64,000 bases of DNA from Eurosta solidaginis (lineage: Eukaryota > Arthropoda > Insecta > Diptera > Tephritidae). Every line of letters starts with the position of its first letter. Within the stretch, counting starts at the first letter, position 1. Under the pieces are notes generated by a model, which worked only from the letters and a program-made list of their open reading frames with translations, was not told the origin of the DNA and made no database searches. The position numbers and the translations under genes were made by a program. Below are positions 11,164 to 22,599 of the stretch, piece by piece. The DNA lies in assembly GCF_040869045.1 (NCBI RefSeq), contig NC_090319.1, positions 396,257,601 to 396,321,600 of the forward strand, read 5' to 3'.

Positions 11164-11973
11164 TGTGACGAATATTAGCAACACTAAGGGATACTATCAT
11201 CTCTAAGCCGATACTAAGCAGTGACTCGTATGCACATAAACAAATCAATCATTATGTCTACCCATATGTCCATAGGAGCAGCGGAGAGTAACGCACAAAC
11301 ACATGCGTATATCTGAGATACTCCCAAAATTATGCAATCATTTGAGCAAGTAAAATAAAATAAATGTAAGGCGCGATAACCTCCGAAGAGATCTAAGGCC
11401 GAGCTTCTCTTCCAATTTGCGTCGTGCTCCTCTTGATTTTTCCCTACAAATTTGCCGGACGGGACCTACATGTTTTATGCCGACTCCGAACGGCATCTGC
11501 AAGGCAGATGAGTTTTCACTGAGAGCTTTTCATGGCAGAAATACAATCGAAGCGCTTGCCAGACACTGCGACCCAGACAGGGGCGACCCCGCTTAGAACA
11601 ATTTTGTTCTAATTGAAAAATCTTATTTCCAAAATTTTGATGTTGCTTTGCCCGGGAGTTGAACCCAGGGCATACGGTGTGATAGGCGGAGCACGCTACC
11701 ATCACACCACGGTGGCCGCCAATAATAGAAATAGAAGCGCCTAGAAATATGTCAACAAGGAAACCAAACAGTATAAAAAGCAGCAACAGTTGAGGCACGA
11801 CAATGAGTTGCATTTAAGCAAGCTATCAGTTGCGAAGTATAAGTGTTATTGTGAAGTACTTTAATAAAAGCCATTTTGCATTATTGAATAGTGGAGTTAT
11901 TTATTCAACAGTTTAGTGATTCGAACGTTAGTAGAAGGTTGTAAATAAGAGGAATTGCACTAAATTCGTTACA
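11164..11973 (+). repeat. G1 5' LTR, interrupted by a SINE
   Basis: The LTR begins TGTGACG and ends TTACA, immediately followed by a primer-binding-like TGGTGTCGGAAGAGG at 11976-11990. It is 810 bp long compared with 505 bp for the 3' LTR because of the SINE at 11352-11720. About 65 bp of LTR is missing around that insertion. Confidence 0.85.
11352..11720 (-). mobile_element. tRNA-derived SINE inside the G1 5' LTR
   Basis: On the minus strand the head reads as a tRNA-like pol III promoter, with an A box TGGTGTGATGG and a B box GGTTCAACTCC about 50 bp later. A roughly 270-bp body and an AT-rich tail follow. Related copies are at 59597-59797 (minus) and as fragments at 61245-61420 and about 54775-54890 (plus). 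It splits the LTR sequence, so it inserted after G1. Confidence 0.75.
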
Positions 11974-12032
11974 ATTGGTGTCGGAAGAGGAGTTGTTGCA
12001 TAAATTCCGAAGATTGCGAATACAACTTGGAC

Positions 12033-15000
12033 ATGGCAAAGTTGAGTGAATTGAAGATCCAGCAATTGAAGAAGGAGTTGGAGAGCCGTGGATTGAATAC
12101 AACCGGCAATAAGATGGAACTTCAAGCACGGCTACGAGAGGCAAGATGGTTGATTAAATCATAATTGGAGCGGACTTCTTAATCGACCAAGGCATCAAGA
12201 TCGACATGCAAAGCAAGACTATGCGATATAAGAACATGGATGTGCCACTTAATTTCGGCTGCGAGAGAGGCTACAGCAATACGCGAGTGCTGGTGGAAGA
12301 GAGTCAGCAAATACCATCAAAATCCGAAGCAGTCATCTGCGCAAAGGTTGATGGAGATTGTGGGACAAACAAATTGTGGGTTGTCGAGGCAGCAAACAAA
12401 TCAACACCGAACATACTTGTAGGAAAAACCCTGGACGTGTTCCGGAAAGAGTACTCAATGAGTTCAAGTCACCAGTCAAACTGACAAAAGGAGCTATATT
12501 GGGAAGATGCCAAGAGGCTGAAATAGTTATTAACTGTGAACAGCTCCAGGAACACTTTTCAACTAGCAAGACTGATCTTTCAAATGACATCACGGCATGG
12601 ACGGAGGGGCTAGATCAAGATTATCAGAGTAAGACAAATCAACTGCTCCTAAAGTACGCAAACATATTTGACCAAGATGGTTCCAAACCAGGCCGCACCA
12701 ATGTTGTGAAACATCAAATTGACACTGGAGACGCGAGGCCGATACGTCAAGCTCCTCGTAGTGTTCCACTGGCGAAACGGGAAGTTGTGAGTCAAATCGT
12801 ACAAGAAATGAGCCACACCGACGTCATCGAACCATCAGCTAGTCCATGGAGCTCACCGGTAGTACTTGTAAAGAAGGATGGAAAAATTAGGTTTTGCTTG
12901 GACTACCGGAAGTTGAATGATGTTACGAAAAAGGATAGCTACCCATTGCCAAGAATTGACGATACTCTGGACTCGCTATCTGGTACGAAATGGTTTTCCA
13001 CACTGGACTTGAAAAGCGGCTACTGGCAAGTTGAGGTGAAGGAGGAAGATAAAGAGAAAACAGCCTTCGGTGTCGGTGATGGTTTTTGGCAATTTACAGT
13101 GAGGCCTTTTGGACTTTGTAATGCACCAGCTACTTTTGAGAGACTCATGGACCAGTTACTGAAAGGACTACATTGGAAAACATGCTTGGTGTACCTGGAC
13201 GACATAATCGTTTTGGGCAAGAACTTTGATGAACATCTTAAAAACTTGCAGGAAGTTTTCTAGAGAATAGCTGGTCTGAAACTAAATCCCAAAAAGTGTT
13301 CGCTGTTTAAAAAGGAGGTAAATTATTTGGGTCACAAGGTAACGACAGAAAGTATCTGTACAGCGGATGAAAAGATAAAGGGCAGTAAAGGATTGGCCAA
13401 GACCACAGAACTTGCAGGAATTAAGAAGTTTCCTTGGGCTGTGCACATATTACCGTCGATTTGTACCAAACTTTTCCAGCGAAGCCCATAGCCTCCATGA
13501 GCTTACAAGAAAAAATAAAGCTTTTGAATGGAAGAAGGAGCAAGAAATGGCATTCAAAACATTGAAGGAGCGTTTGTGCACTGCCCCAATGTTGGCATAT
13601 CCGATTCCAGGAGCAACATTTATTCTAGATACAGATGCGAGTGGATATGATATAGGAGGCGTTTTATCACAACTGGTCGATGGACAGGAGAAGGTAGTTG
13701 CATATTACAGCCGTTCGATTGGAAAACCAGAAAGGAACTATTGCGTTACACGGAGAGAGCAATTGGCATTGGTAGAGTGCATCAAACATTTTCACAAATA
13801 CCTCTACGACCAGCGATTCTGCATCAGGACAGATAACGCAGCTTCTGCAGTTCCATAATCCGGAAGGACAATTGGCATGGTGGATCGAGCGACTACAAAG
13901 CTATGACTTTTCCATTGAGCATCGAAAAGGTAGTACCCATGGAAATGCTGATGCAATGTCGCAAAGACCATGTAGTTTGGAATGCAAGCACTGTTCAAAG
14001 GCCGAGGCTAAAGAAGACATTATAGATGTCCGGCTAATAACTATAACGTGCATGGATGAATGGGACAACTAAGAAAGAGTCAGCTAGAAGATACAGATCT
14101 GTCACATGTTATGCAAGGGCTCGAACGAAACGAAAGACCAACCAGAGAGATGTCAGCAGAGAGTCCCATTGCGAAGTCATATTGGATACAGTGAACAGTT
14201 TAGAATTGATATTCAGTTGCTTGCATCGAGTATGGGAGAGTGAGGATGGTCAATGCAAGAAGAAACTGATAGTTGTTCCCAGAAAGAGGATTCCGGACGT
14301 GCTCAGCAAGCTGAATAATGGTCAAAGTGGAGGTCATCTTGGAATCACGAAGACGCTCGAAAAAATTAAGCAGAGATTCCATTGGGTTGGTTGCCGTCAG
14401 TCGGTCACCGAGTGGATTGCCAACTGCGAGGTTTGCAGCAGAGCGAAAGAGCCCAAAGCACGAAGTCATGGCCAGATGAAGCAGTATATTTCAGGTGCAC
14501 CATTTGAAAGGATCGCCATGGATGTCGCAGCTCCAATTCCTACTAGCAATCGCGGAAACAAATACGTACTGGTGGTTATGGATTTTTTCAGTAAATGGCC
14601 AGAGGTATACTCTATCCCAAACCAAGAAGCGGAAACAGTAGCAGAAGTGGTTACAAACGATTGGGTTGCAAGGTATGTTGTACCAATGGAGTTGCACTCT
14701 GACCAAGTAAGGAATTTTGAATCAGCTGTGTTCCAAGAAATGCATAATAAGTTGGGCATTCGAAAAACACGGACAACTGCATTGCATCCTCAGTCCGTTG
14801 GTATGGTGGAACGTTTCAATAGAACAATGGAGGAGCATTTAAGGAAAGTAGTAGACAAGTACCATAAAGAGTGGGATACACACATATCATTATTCTTGAT
14901 GGCTTATGCGGCAGTTACTCACGAACGTACGTACCAAAAACGTGTCAGCTGACACGACCTATCTTATGAGTGTGCAATGTAAACGAAAACTCACCGACGT

Positions 15001-15958
15001 GCAACGCCTGTACGTTCGTAGCGCGGAACGTAGAAATCAAAACAATTTTGATTTTTTCCGTAAGAACGTGTCAGCTGATCGCTCTCTCACAAGACAGAGT
15101 TGCCTAGTAAACTATTTTGTGCTATGTTTGGACCAATTGCAGTTGTTATACAAAAAAGCCTAATGATTGTTTAAAATTTTGTTGAAATATCCTAAAATTA
15201 TTATATAAAATTGGAGGTTACAAATAAATGAACTAGAAATTGTTATTCAGTATTTGTTTCTGCCATTTGCACCATGAAAAACTGTAATTCCAAAAGTTGA
15301 TGTTTGCATAAGCATGCATGCAAACTGGTGAATGGCAACAGTGCTTTGCTGTAAACAATACACACACAATTATGTTATGAACATGTACACAGACGCACAC
15401 ATTGATTCCTACGGGCTTGAGGGTTCGGTCAAACGTGTTTCGTACGACAAACGTCCGTACGTACGGCACACGTCGGTGGGTAACTGCCGCATTACCGATC
15501 GGCAGTGCATGAGACAACGGGCCAAACTCCCGCAAAGGTAATTTTTGTCAATGACCTTCGACTGCCAGCTGATTTGAAGTTTGGGATAGATGCCGTTGCG
15601 GAGAGAAATGTCAAGCAATCCACTGGTGTCTTGGAAGAAGAGCTGAGAGAGATACACGATCTGGTAAGGCAACGAGCAAAGATTATGAGTGACAAGGAGA
15701 AAGTCAGATACGATAAAGCAATTAATTCGGAAGGGTTTCAGGAAGGAGATTTGGTGCTGTTATACAACCCACAATGAAAAAGAGGTTTGTCCCCGAAATT
15801 GCAGTGTAATTGGGAAGGCCCATACAAAGTTGTAAAACGGACCAACGATGTAGTGTACCACATACAAACCATTGGCAAACCACGAACCAAAATGAAAGTG
15901 GTTCATTTGGAAAGGCTGGCAGCGGTTACATCGAGAGATTTGTCTGATGGGGACGATC
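12033..15958 (+). pseudogene. G1 gag-pol remains
   Basis: Gag is reduced to its N-terminal SAP-like segment (12033-12144). A deletion fuses this to pol sequence upstream of RT (DHNWSGLLNRP region). RT motifs are good (DYRKLNDVTKKDSYPLPR, FSTLDLKSGYWQV, catalytic YLDD at about 13192), as are RNase H (ILDTDASGYDIGGVLSQ) and an integrase HHCC-type zinc finger and core (ANCEVCSRAKE, LHSDQ, VERFNRT). Frame breaks occur near 12360, 13265, 13380, 13830 and 14060. The integrase core is split by the TIR element at 14907-15491. The terminal stop is lost, so the last frame runs into the LTR. Confidence 0.8.
14907..15491. mobile_element. 585-bp TIR element in the G1 integrase region (Harbinger-type MITE)
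   Basis: The ends are inverted copies of TGCGGCAGTTACYCAC. The insertion is flanked by a 3-bp TTA duplication (14904-14906 and 15492-15494). Comparison with G2 shows an empty site at the same place. A 3-bp TTA/TWA duplication is typical of PIF/Harbinger transposons. No transposase coding is seen inside, so the element is non-autonomous. Subterminal GTACGTAC-rich motifs lie near both ends. Confidence 0.75.
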
Positions 15959-15977
15959 AGACTTACGTGGAGGGCAG

Positions 15978-16482
15978 TGTGACGAATATTAGCAACACTA
16001 AGGGATACTATCATTTCTAAGCCGATACTAAGCAGTGACTTGTATGCACATCAACAAGTCAATCATTATGTCTATACATATGTCCATACGAGCAGCGGAG
16101 AGTAGCGCACAAACATGCATATATCTGAGATACTCCCAAAAGTATGCAATCATTTGTGCAAGTATCACTCACATATACACGCGCATGGGCTATGAGAGAA
16201 GCTATAAAATCGTGCATCTGTAGTTATCGCTGAGAAATTTATAGCTGATAACTAACTAGTAAATTCTAGAATTAGAAGCGCCTAGAAATATGTCAACGAG
16301 GAAACCAAACAGTATAAAAAGCAGCAACAGTTGAGGCACGACAATCAGTTTGAATTAAGCAAGCTATCAGTTGCGAAGTATAAGTGTTATTGTGAAGTAC
16401 TTTAACAAAGGCCATATTGCATTATTGAATAGTGGAGTTAGAGAAGGTTGCAAATAAGAGGAATTGCACTAAATTCGTTACA
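15978..16482 (+). repeat. G1 3' LTR
   Basis: The LTR follows the purine-rich TGGAGGGCAG (15968-15977), the expected polypurine tract. It contains TATAAAAAG-like promoter sequence near 16312 and ends TTACA before the ATAT target copy. Confidence 0.85.
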
Positions 16483-16872
16483 ATATTTTCCCTGACGAAA
16501 CTGATCATAGTGATGCTCGGATAAACGATTTCATTTATTATGCTTGCTTTTATGGAGCTTTCATTTATTTATATACACATTTTGATTCAGCCGTTTTACT
16601 TTTTTGAATATGTAAACAAAATACAGCTGTTCCTATATCTACAAATTATCTACATAGATAATGGAACAACAGTATTGCCGTTCAAAAAAGGCGACCACAA
16701 AGGCGCCCTTAAACTGTGACTAAAAACTGATCTGTACTTTAACTGCAGTTTAAATTTGACTAGATTTTGCTTAGTTCTGCAGTTTAGGCGTAGCTTAACC
16801 AAATATTGAAAATCCGGGCCTATGTATTTGTCAAAACGTTTTTATTGTTTTTTTTTTTTTGTTTTATTTCAG

Positions 16873-16992
16873 GCATTTTTGGTACTACGAAAACATGGAT
16901 GCCTTATACTATCTCTTTTCTCAATGATGATATCAACCGGATTACCAGAGTTGTCATCGGAAAAGGATTTAAACTACTTAAAGGAAACTTTG
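16873..16992 (+). CDS. Pi3K92E: PI3-kinase C-lobe helix exon
   Basis: The 120-nt, 40-codon exon lies between acceptor TTTATTTCAG and donor GTATATTA. It encodes the family's LRKHGCLILSLFSMM and TGLPEL segment, followed by DLNYLKETL. The phase agrees with the previous exon despite the 5.9 kb intron, so the gene is expected to remain functional if the intron is spliced. Confidence 0.92.
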
Positions 16993-17054
16993 GTATATTA
17001 TATATTAAAATTTTGTTAATTTTTTTAAAATTGTAAATTGAATATGCCATTTAG

Positions 17055-17183
17055 GTTTTGGATTATACTGAGGAAAATGCTCGTGAACATTTTCGTTCAA
17101 AGTTCAGCGAAGCTTTAGTCAACTCTTGGAAGACATCATTGAATTGGGCTTCGCATAATTTTTCAAAGAATAATAAGCAATGA
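17055..17183 (+). CDS. Pi3K92E: PI3-kinase C-terminal exon with stop
   Basis: The terminal coding exon follows TTTAG and runs in phase to TGA at 17181-17183. It encodes the last helix of the kinase domain (EENAREHFRSKFSEAL, then WKTSLNWASHNF), the membrane-proximal tail of class I p110 proteins. The length is as expected for the family. There is no sign of truncation or frameshift. Confidence 0.9.
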   Translation, partial: VLDYTEENAREHFRSKFSEALVNSWKTSLNWASHNFSKNNKQ

Positions 17184-17188
17184 ATAAA
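17183..17188 (+). promoter_or_regulatory. AATAAA polyadenylation hexamer overlapping the Pi3K92E stop
   Basis: The last base of the TGA stop is the first base of AATAAA. If this hexamer is used, the 3' UTR would be extremely short. Further AT-rich sequence downstream may hold the real signal. Confidence 0.4.
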
Positions 17189-17764
17189 GATAAATACAAA
17201 AGAGTAATAGAATACGTATATCATCGAATAGCTACTTCATGGCCTGGAGTGTTTCGAAAAACTTATTATCACCATTCAAATACTTTTCGCACAAATACAC
17301 AGTTGCGTTCACAGTCAACTAAAATACAAACTAATAGTCGTCTATTATTTATTATGAGTTGGCTTCAAGAAAAAAATTATGTAGATAGGTAGGGTTTAAT
17401 TGGATTTAAAACCTATAAAGCAAATAATTCATTTAATTTTGATAGGCGGCAATTTAGAATACACCGGGTTGCCTGCGCAAATTGATGGAACTCTCAACGT
17501 GAATTGAATCCTCAATCTTCTTATTCTTCTCGTAGCAGTGCTTCGCCCTATTGAATAGGTGCGATGTCTCACAAATGGTCATCGATATCCCCTAACGTAA
17601 GTCCGATGATGGTTAAGTGTAATGACGGCAATTGACTTCAACTCTCCTTCGAAAGAGAAGCTTAAACAAAAAACCGCCGCAGTCCGCAGTCGAAAATTTT
17701 CAAAACAAAATCGCGCGATTTTTTTAATCTTTGGAAAATATATCTTAATATTCTACCATAATAT
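17184..17764 (-). other. Pi3K92E 3' flank with a Jockey-type 3'-end fragment
   Basis: No gene is seen. At about 17500-17602 the minus strand carries a diverged copy of the Jockey LINE 3' end (the complement of GTAGCAGTGCTTCG and the region before it), as at 30667-30735. It is a severely 5'-truncated insertion. The rest is AT-rich flank that may contain the Pi3K92E 3' UTR. Confidence 0.5.
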
Positions 17765-19602
17765 TGTAACGAATTTACTGAAATTCCGCTTCTTTCAATT
17801 CTTCTACTGACGTTCGAATCACTAAACTGTTGAATAAATAACTCCACTATTCAATAATGCAAAATGGCCTTTATTAAAGTAATTCACAATAACACTTATA
17901 CTTCGCAACTGATAGCTTGCTTAAATCAAACTGATTGGTGATTGCTCAGATTGCGCTCTTTTATGCTCTTCGATTTCCTCGTTCCGTACTTCTAGGCGTT
18001 TCCAGAATTTACTTAGTTACTGCTATAGATGCAGGTGTATAGCTTCTCATATGCGCGTGTATATGTGAGTGACACTTCCACAGATAATTGCCTACTTTTG
18101 GTAGCATCTCAGATAATGTGTTTGTGCGTCTCTTATCCGCTGCGTGTACGTATGTACATATGTGTAGACATAACGATTGATTCGTTTATGTAGATACAAG
18201 TGACTGCCTGCTTTATTGTTGTTGTGGCTTCATTTACTTAGCATGAGACTAGTGATGTGAGTATCACTTAGTGTCACTAACACACTGCCCTCCACCTAAG
18301 TCTGATCGTCCCGATAAGACAAATCTGTCGATCTAACCGCTGCTAGCCTCTCCAAATGAACCACCCTTCTATTTCGTGGTTTCCCAATTGTTTGTATGCG
18401 GTAGATGACATCACTGGTCCTCTTCACAACTCTGCGCGGGCCTTCCCAACTGCACCAAAATTTGGATGGAACACCTTTCCGCCGGTGAGGGTTGTATAGC
18501 AGTACCAAATCTTTCTCCAAGAAACCTTCCGAATTTATGTTCTCGTCGTACCTGTGTTTCATCGTACTACTCATTACCCTGGTTCGTTCCCTCACACTCT
18601 GTTGTTTGGTTTGTTCTTTCCTTCGTTTTAGTGCGTCCATTTGGGTTTGTCAATGCCAGTGTTTCCCTCGCAGGTATCTTTGATTTTGCTTTGTTTGGCC
18701 CATTCGATCCATCAACCTTTACCTTTGACTTTCGTGGTCCTCGTCGAGTCTTCCACCAGTAATCGACTACTGCTGAACCCTTTCTCCAAACTAAAGTTAA
18801 GTGGTATATCCTGGTTCTGATAACGCATATTCCTTCTTTGTCCACTCCCACTATGACGTCATCAACACTATCCGCCACAATGAATTTGTGTAGAACCTTG
18901 ACCTTCCCAATTAAGACTTCACAGATCACTTCTTCCTGGACTTGGTTATACTCGCCAGTAATCCTACGCAATCTTGCTCCAGGTAATGGCTTTACTCTCC
19001 TGTTGACCAAATCAGATCGGATTAAAGAATGAGATGTCCCCGTATCTACAGTCAGTACACGCTCCTTACCATCCGAATTTAGTGCAATTTCTCTTATTTG
19101 CAACCTTCTACTAACGTTCGAATCACTAAACTGTTGAATAAATAACTCCACTATTCAATAATGCAAAATGGCCTTTATTAAAGTACTTCACAATAACACT
19201 TATATTTCGCAACTGATAGCTTGCTTAAATCAAATTGATTGCTGATTGCTCAGATTGCGCTCTTTTATACTCTTCAATTTCCTCGTTCCATACTTCTAGG
19301 CGTTTCCAGAATTTACTTAGTTACTGCTATAAAATTATAACTACAGATGCAGGTGTATAGCTTCTCATATGCGCGTGTATATGTGAGTGACACTTCCACA
19401 GATAATTGCCTACTTTTGGGAGCATCTCAGATAAGATATATGCATGTGTTTGTGCGTCTCTTCTCCGCTGCGTGTACGTACATATGTGTAGACATAATGA
19501 TTCGTTTATGTAGATACAAGTGACTGCCTGCTTTATTGTTGTTGTGGCTTTATTTACTTAGCATCAGACTAGTATCACTTAGTGTCACTAATATTCGTCA
19601 CA
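17765..19602 (-). mobile_element. G3: internally deleted LTR element of the G1/G2 group
   Basis: The element is flanked by ATAT on both sides (17761-17764 and 19603-19606). On the minus strand the 5' LTR is 19602 to about 19073 and the 3' LTR is 18284-17765. Only about 790 bp lies between them: a protease segment, unrecognised basic sequence and the C-terminal end of integrase. Gag, RT, RNase H and most of integrase are deleted. The 3' LTR has lost about 7 bp near its start. Confidence 0.85.
18296..19151 (-). pseudogene. G3 protease and integrase-tail remnant
   Basis: A 194-codon frame (19151-18567) starts inside the 5' LTR (MELFIQQFSDSNVSRR) and runs without a break into an aspartic protease (LTVDTGTSHSLIRSDLV) because a deletion fused the LTR end to protease. 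It then enters a Lys/Arg-rich stretch I do not recognise. A second frame (18640-18296) is the integrase C-terminal region (INSEGFLEKDLVLLYNPHR, CSWEGPRRVVKR), ending RDDQT-stop as in G2. Confidence 0.7.
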
Positions 19603-20085
19603 ATATGAATAGGAAATTTGGAATAAAAAATTGCGATAGCAAATTTATGTATTTATTTATTTAGTCTATGATATACAGAGAATCCTACAGACGATTACAT
19701 AAGAATTCATATACTTATATATAATAAAGAACCACTTAACTTAACCCTTAAATGCATGAGGGCAGCCCCAAATATGGAGACCCAGTTTCGCCTATGTAAA
19801 ACAACACCCTGAACACGAAATGGATCACCATTTTAAAAATAAATGAGCCGTTTTCCGGAAAAGGCGGAAAATGTGTTTTTTTATTTGTACCTTATATGGT
19901 ACGCTATGCATTGTGAGTGAAAAAGAGTGAATATTTTTTATAGGAAAATTATATTTCAGTGTATTCAAATCAAACGAGATACGTGTATATATTTACATAA
20001 ATTAAGTCAATTAGTGAAAACACTATAAATTTACTTCGTATAATTATTTAATTTTTTTTATTTTTTATGATAAGCAACAAAACAA

Positions 20086-20271
20086 TTACGTTGTATCATT
20101 CAACCAGAGATGTACGTTACACTTTTCACATTCGAATATTGATCGGTTGTTCACGTACTTATCACCAATATTACACGTCTCGTTTTTGCTTCTTGATTTC
20201 TAATTCGCTTTTAGCATATCTGCCACTTCATCTGCATTATACCTCTTTCCGCCAATTATATATTCATCCAT
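20086..20271 (-). pseudogene. piggyBac transposase copy A: N-terminus fused to C-terminal Cys-rich end
   Basis: Minus-strand reading begins at the same start as copy B (MDEYIIGGKRYNADEVADM) and jumps directly to the C-terminal cysteine-rich segment (ETCNIGDKYVNNRSIFECEK, CNVHLWLN) at about 20190-20090. The entire catalytic domain is missing through two deletions relative to copy B (about 962 and 116 bp). Confidence 0.65.
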
Positions 20272-20489
20272 GACTGAAATAAAAGTACTTACAAAGTGCA
20301 ATTTTTTATTTGGCTTAGATGCATGAAGTACCATATATGGTACATACGCAAAAAAGCCAATAAAATATAAATACCTTTACATTTGATAACATTTCATTTT
20401 AATTCGCTAAAATAGACACTAATGTACTTACCTGGAATATTTATTTAACACAAAATATATTTTATTGAGGTAAAAATAATAATAATAAC

Positions 20490-20921
20490 GATGCTTTCAA
20501 GTATGTGTTACATACTTTTGCGGGGCAAATACGTCCAAGGACAGCACAGAGGAACACCGGGCACAACAGTCACGAGAGGCTGAAGAGGGCCTCGAATACT
20601 CTAAACCAAAAGGGCAAGGGGAGGACGACGACGTCAAGACGAAGGTGCTGGAGGGGACAAACAGCCCAATGGTGCTGCGAGTCCTACAGATAAACTTCCA
20701 ACACAGTAAAGTGGCGTCGAGCGAACTCCTCCTAACCCTTGAGGAGGGTTCGTTTGACGTTGCGCTGATCCAGGAGCCGTGGCTCTCATCAGGAGGAAAG
20801 GTTTCTGGACTTAGCGCGCGCGGGTTTGGCGTTTACTACGCGCAAACGGAAGGACGGGTGCGAGCTGTAGTAATGGTAAGGAAACAGCACTGAGGATGTC
20901 GTAGCGGTGCCCGTTGAGGAA
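20490..20921 (+). pseudogene. LOA/I-type LINE endonuclease fragment, duplicated copy
   Basis: The fragment encodes the beginning of the LINE protein: ALIQEPWLSSGGKVSG, GFGVYYAQTEGRVRAVVMV. It stops at TGA (20891-20893), the same place as in the longer copy. It ends abruptly at 20921, where piggyBac sequence restarts. It retains the QEPW signature that the longer copy has changed to QEPC. Confidence 0.75.
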
Positions 20922-21117
20922 GGCGGAAAATGTGTTTTTTTATTTGTACCTTATATGGTACGCTATGCATTGTGAGTGAAAAATGGTGAATATTTTTTAT
21001 AGGCAAATTATATTTCAGTGTATTCAAATCAAACGAAATACGTGTATATATTTACATAAATAAAGTCAATTAGTGAAAATACTTTATAAATTTACTTCGT
21101 ATAATTATTTCATTTTT

Positions 21118-22408
21118 TTATCTTTTATGATAAGCAACAAAACAATTACGTTTATCATTCAACCAGAGATGTACGTTACACTTTTCACATTCGAATATTG
21201 ATCGATTGTTCACGTTCTTACCACCAATATTACACGTCTCGTTTTTGCTTCTGGCACGACCTTAAACTACGGGATAATGATGGATGCCGTCGAAAACGTA
21301 AATTTTATGGGGATCCACGTTAATCTCGCGCACGAGAGCCTGTTGTGTGTACATCAGACCGGTTTTTGTTTGTTCCCATATTCGTCAGCACTTAACATAT
21401 TTCCAGACGGAAGGCCTTTTGAGTCATTGGAGTACTAGCATTTGATCTCTTAAAAACATATTTCCAGACGGAAGGCCTTTTGAGTCATTGGAGTACTAGC
21501 ATTGGATCTCTTAAAAAGAAGCCAAGCATTTACCATGCATATATCCAATATGTGATAAAATATTCTAAGATACCATTTTTGGCTTTTCAATACAATTTTT
21601 AACCGACCAAGCTGGGAATCTATAGATCCACACCTCCCATATGCATATTGTACTATTGTGGATTTAACACCGGTTTCATCCCAACGAAAGTGGAAACAAG
21701 GTTAACTACCCGATTATCCTTCCATGATATAGATGTTTTTGGTATAACATGTATTGTGGATAAGAACTCTGCTGATACTCCTATTCATTTTCAGCATATC
21801 CTTTTTCTCTGGAAGTTTGCAATTTTTGATCCTATTTCGGTTGATGGTCCCAATACTGTGTATACCTTGGGGTCGTAAATAAATCAATAACGGCATGGAG
21901 GTATAATAATTTTCCATTTTAATGATATAATTTTGGAAACGGGGAACCCCACGAGTCATGCGCACAACAATATTAGCCGAGTCCTTCAAATCTGGTTCTC
22001 CAGGTAGTAAACAATGAGTTTCGCCAGTATAAATTTCAAACTTGTACATAAAACCAGATACGTCACAAAGGGCAAAGAACTTGAACCCCCATTTCTTCGG
22101 TTTGTTGGGGAGATATTGCTTCATAAAATTAAGTTCACATCGTCATCGTTCATTTTTTTTTTTAATGAATAACTAATCGAATCTTCATCCAACATTTCAT
22201 AATCGGTTTCGGCTTGATTTCTAATTCGCTTTGGTTCTGGTGTTTCATCCATTAGATCATCGAATGCATCTTCGGGCTCATCTTCATCAAAAGACACACT
22301 TCCGTTTTTGGGTATATCTGATCCTACCTGATCTTCGAAATCATCACATAGCATATCTGCCACTTCATCTGCATTATACCTCTTTCCGCCAAATATATAT
22401 TCATCCAT
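21118..22408 (-). pseudogene. piggyBac transposase copy B, broken and deleted
   Basis: The protein would cut and paste the element at TTAA sites. The start is ATG at 22408. The acidic N-terminal domain (MDEYIFGGKRYNADEVADML, DEDEPEDAFDDLMDETPEPK) ends at a deletion near 22125. The DDE-domain part then follows in another frame (QYLPNKPKKWGFKFFALCDV, FMYKFEIYTGE, NYYTSMPLLIYLRPQGIHSI). Beyond 21700 a degenerate C-terminal part is readable (VNAWLLFKR near 21530), and the cysteine-rich tail (NNRSIFECEKCNVHLWLND) stops at 21118-21120. Part of the catalytic domain is missing and there are several frame breaks. Confidence 0.75.
21394..21515. repeat. 61-bp tandem duplication inside piggyBac copy B
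   Basis: The units at 21394-21454 and 21455-21515 are almost identical. They duplicate a stretch of the degenerate transposase coding region, adding to the damage of this copy. Confidence 0.85.
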
Positions 22409-22599
22409 GACTGAAATAAAAGTACTTACAAAGTGCAATTTTTTATTTGGCTTAGATGCATGAAGTACCATATATGGTACATACGCAAAAAAGCCAATAA
22501 ACTATAAATACCTTTACATTTGATAACATTTCATTTTAATTCGCTAAAATAGACACTAATGTACTTACCTGGAATATTTATTTAACACCAAATATATTT

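Larger units (their letters stand above)
11164..16482 (+). mobile_element. G1: Ty3/gypsy-type LTR retrotransposon in a Pi3K92E intron
   Basis: The element is flanked by a perfect ATAT duplication (11160-11163 and 16483-16486). Both LTRs begin TGTGACGAATATTAG and end AATTCGTTACA. It has the host gene's orientation. It is defective: most of gag and protease are deleted, pol is riddled with frameshifts, and it has itself been hit by a SINE (in the 5' LTR) and a 585-bp TIR element (in integrase). It is related to G2 (37587-44098) throughout the coding part. Confidence 0.9.

Noticed and set aside
11650..11720. tRNA gene on the minus strand
   Set aside because: The A and B boxes are followed by a repeat body shared with three other loci, which marks a tRNA-derived SINE.
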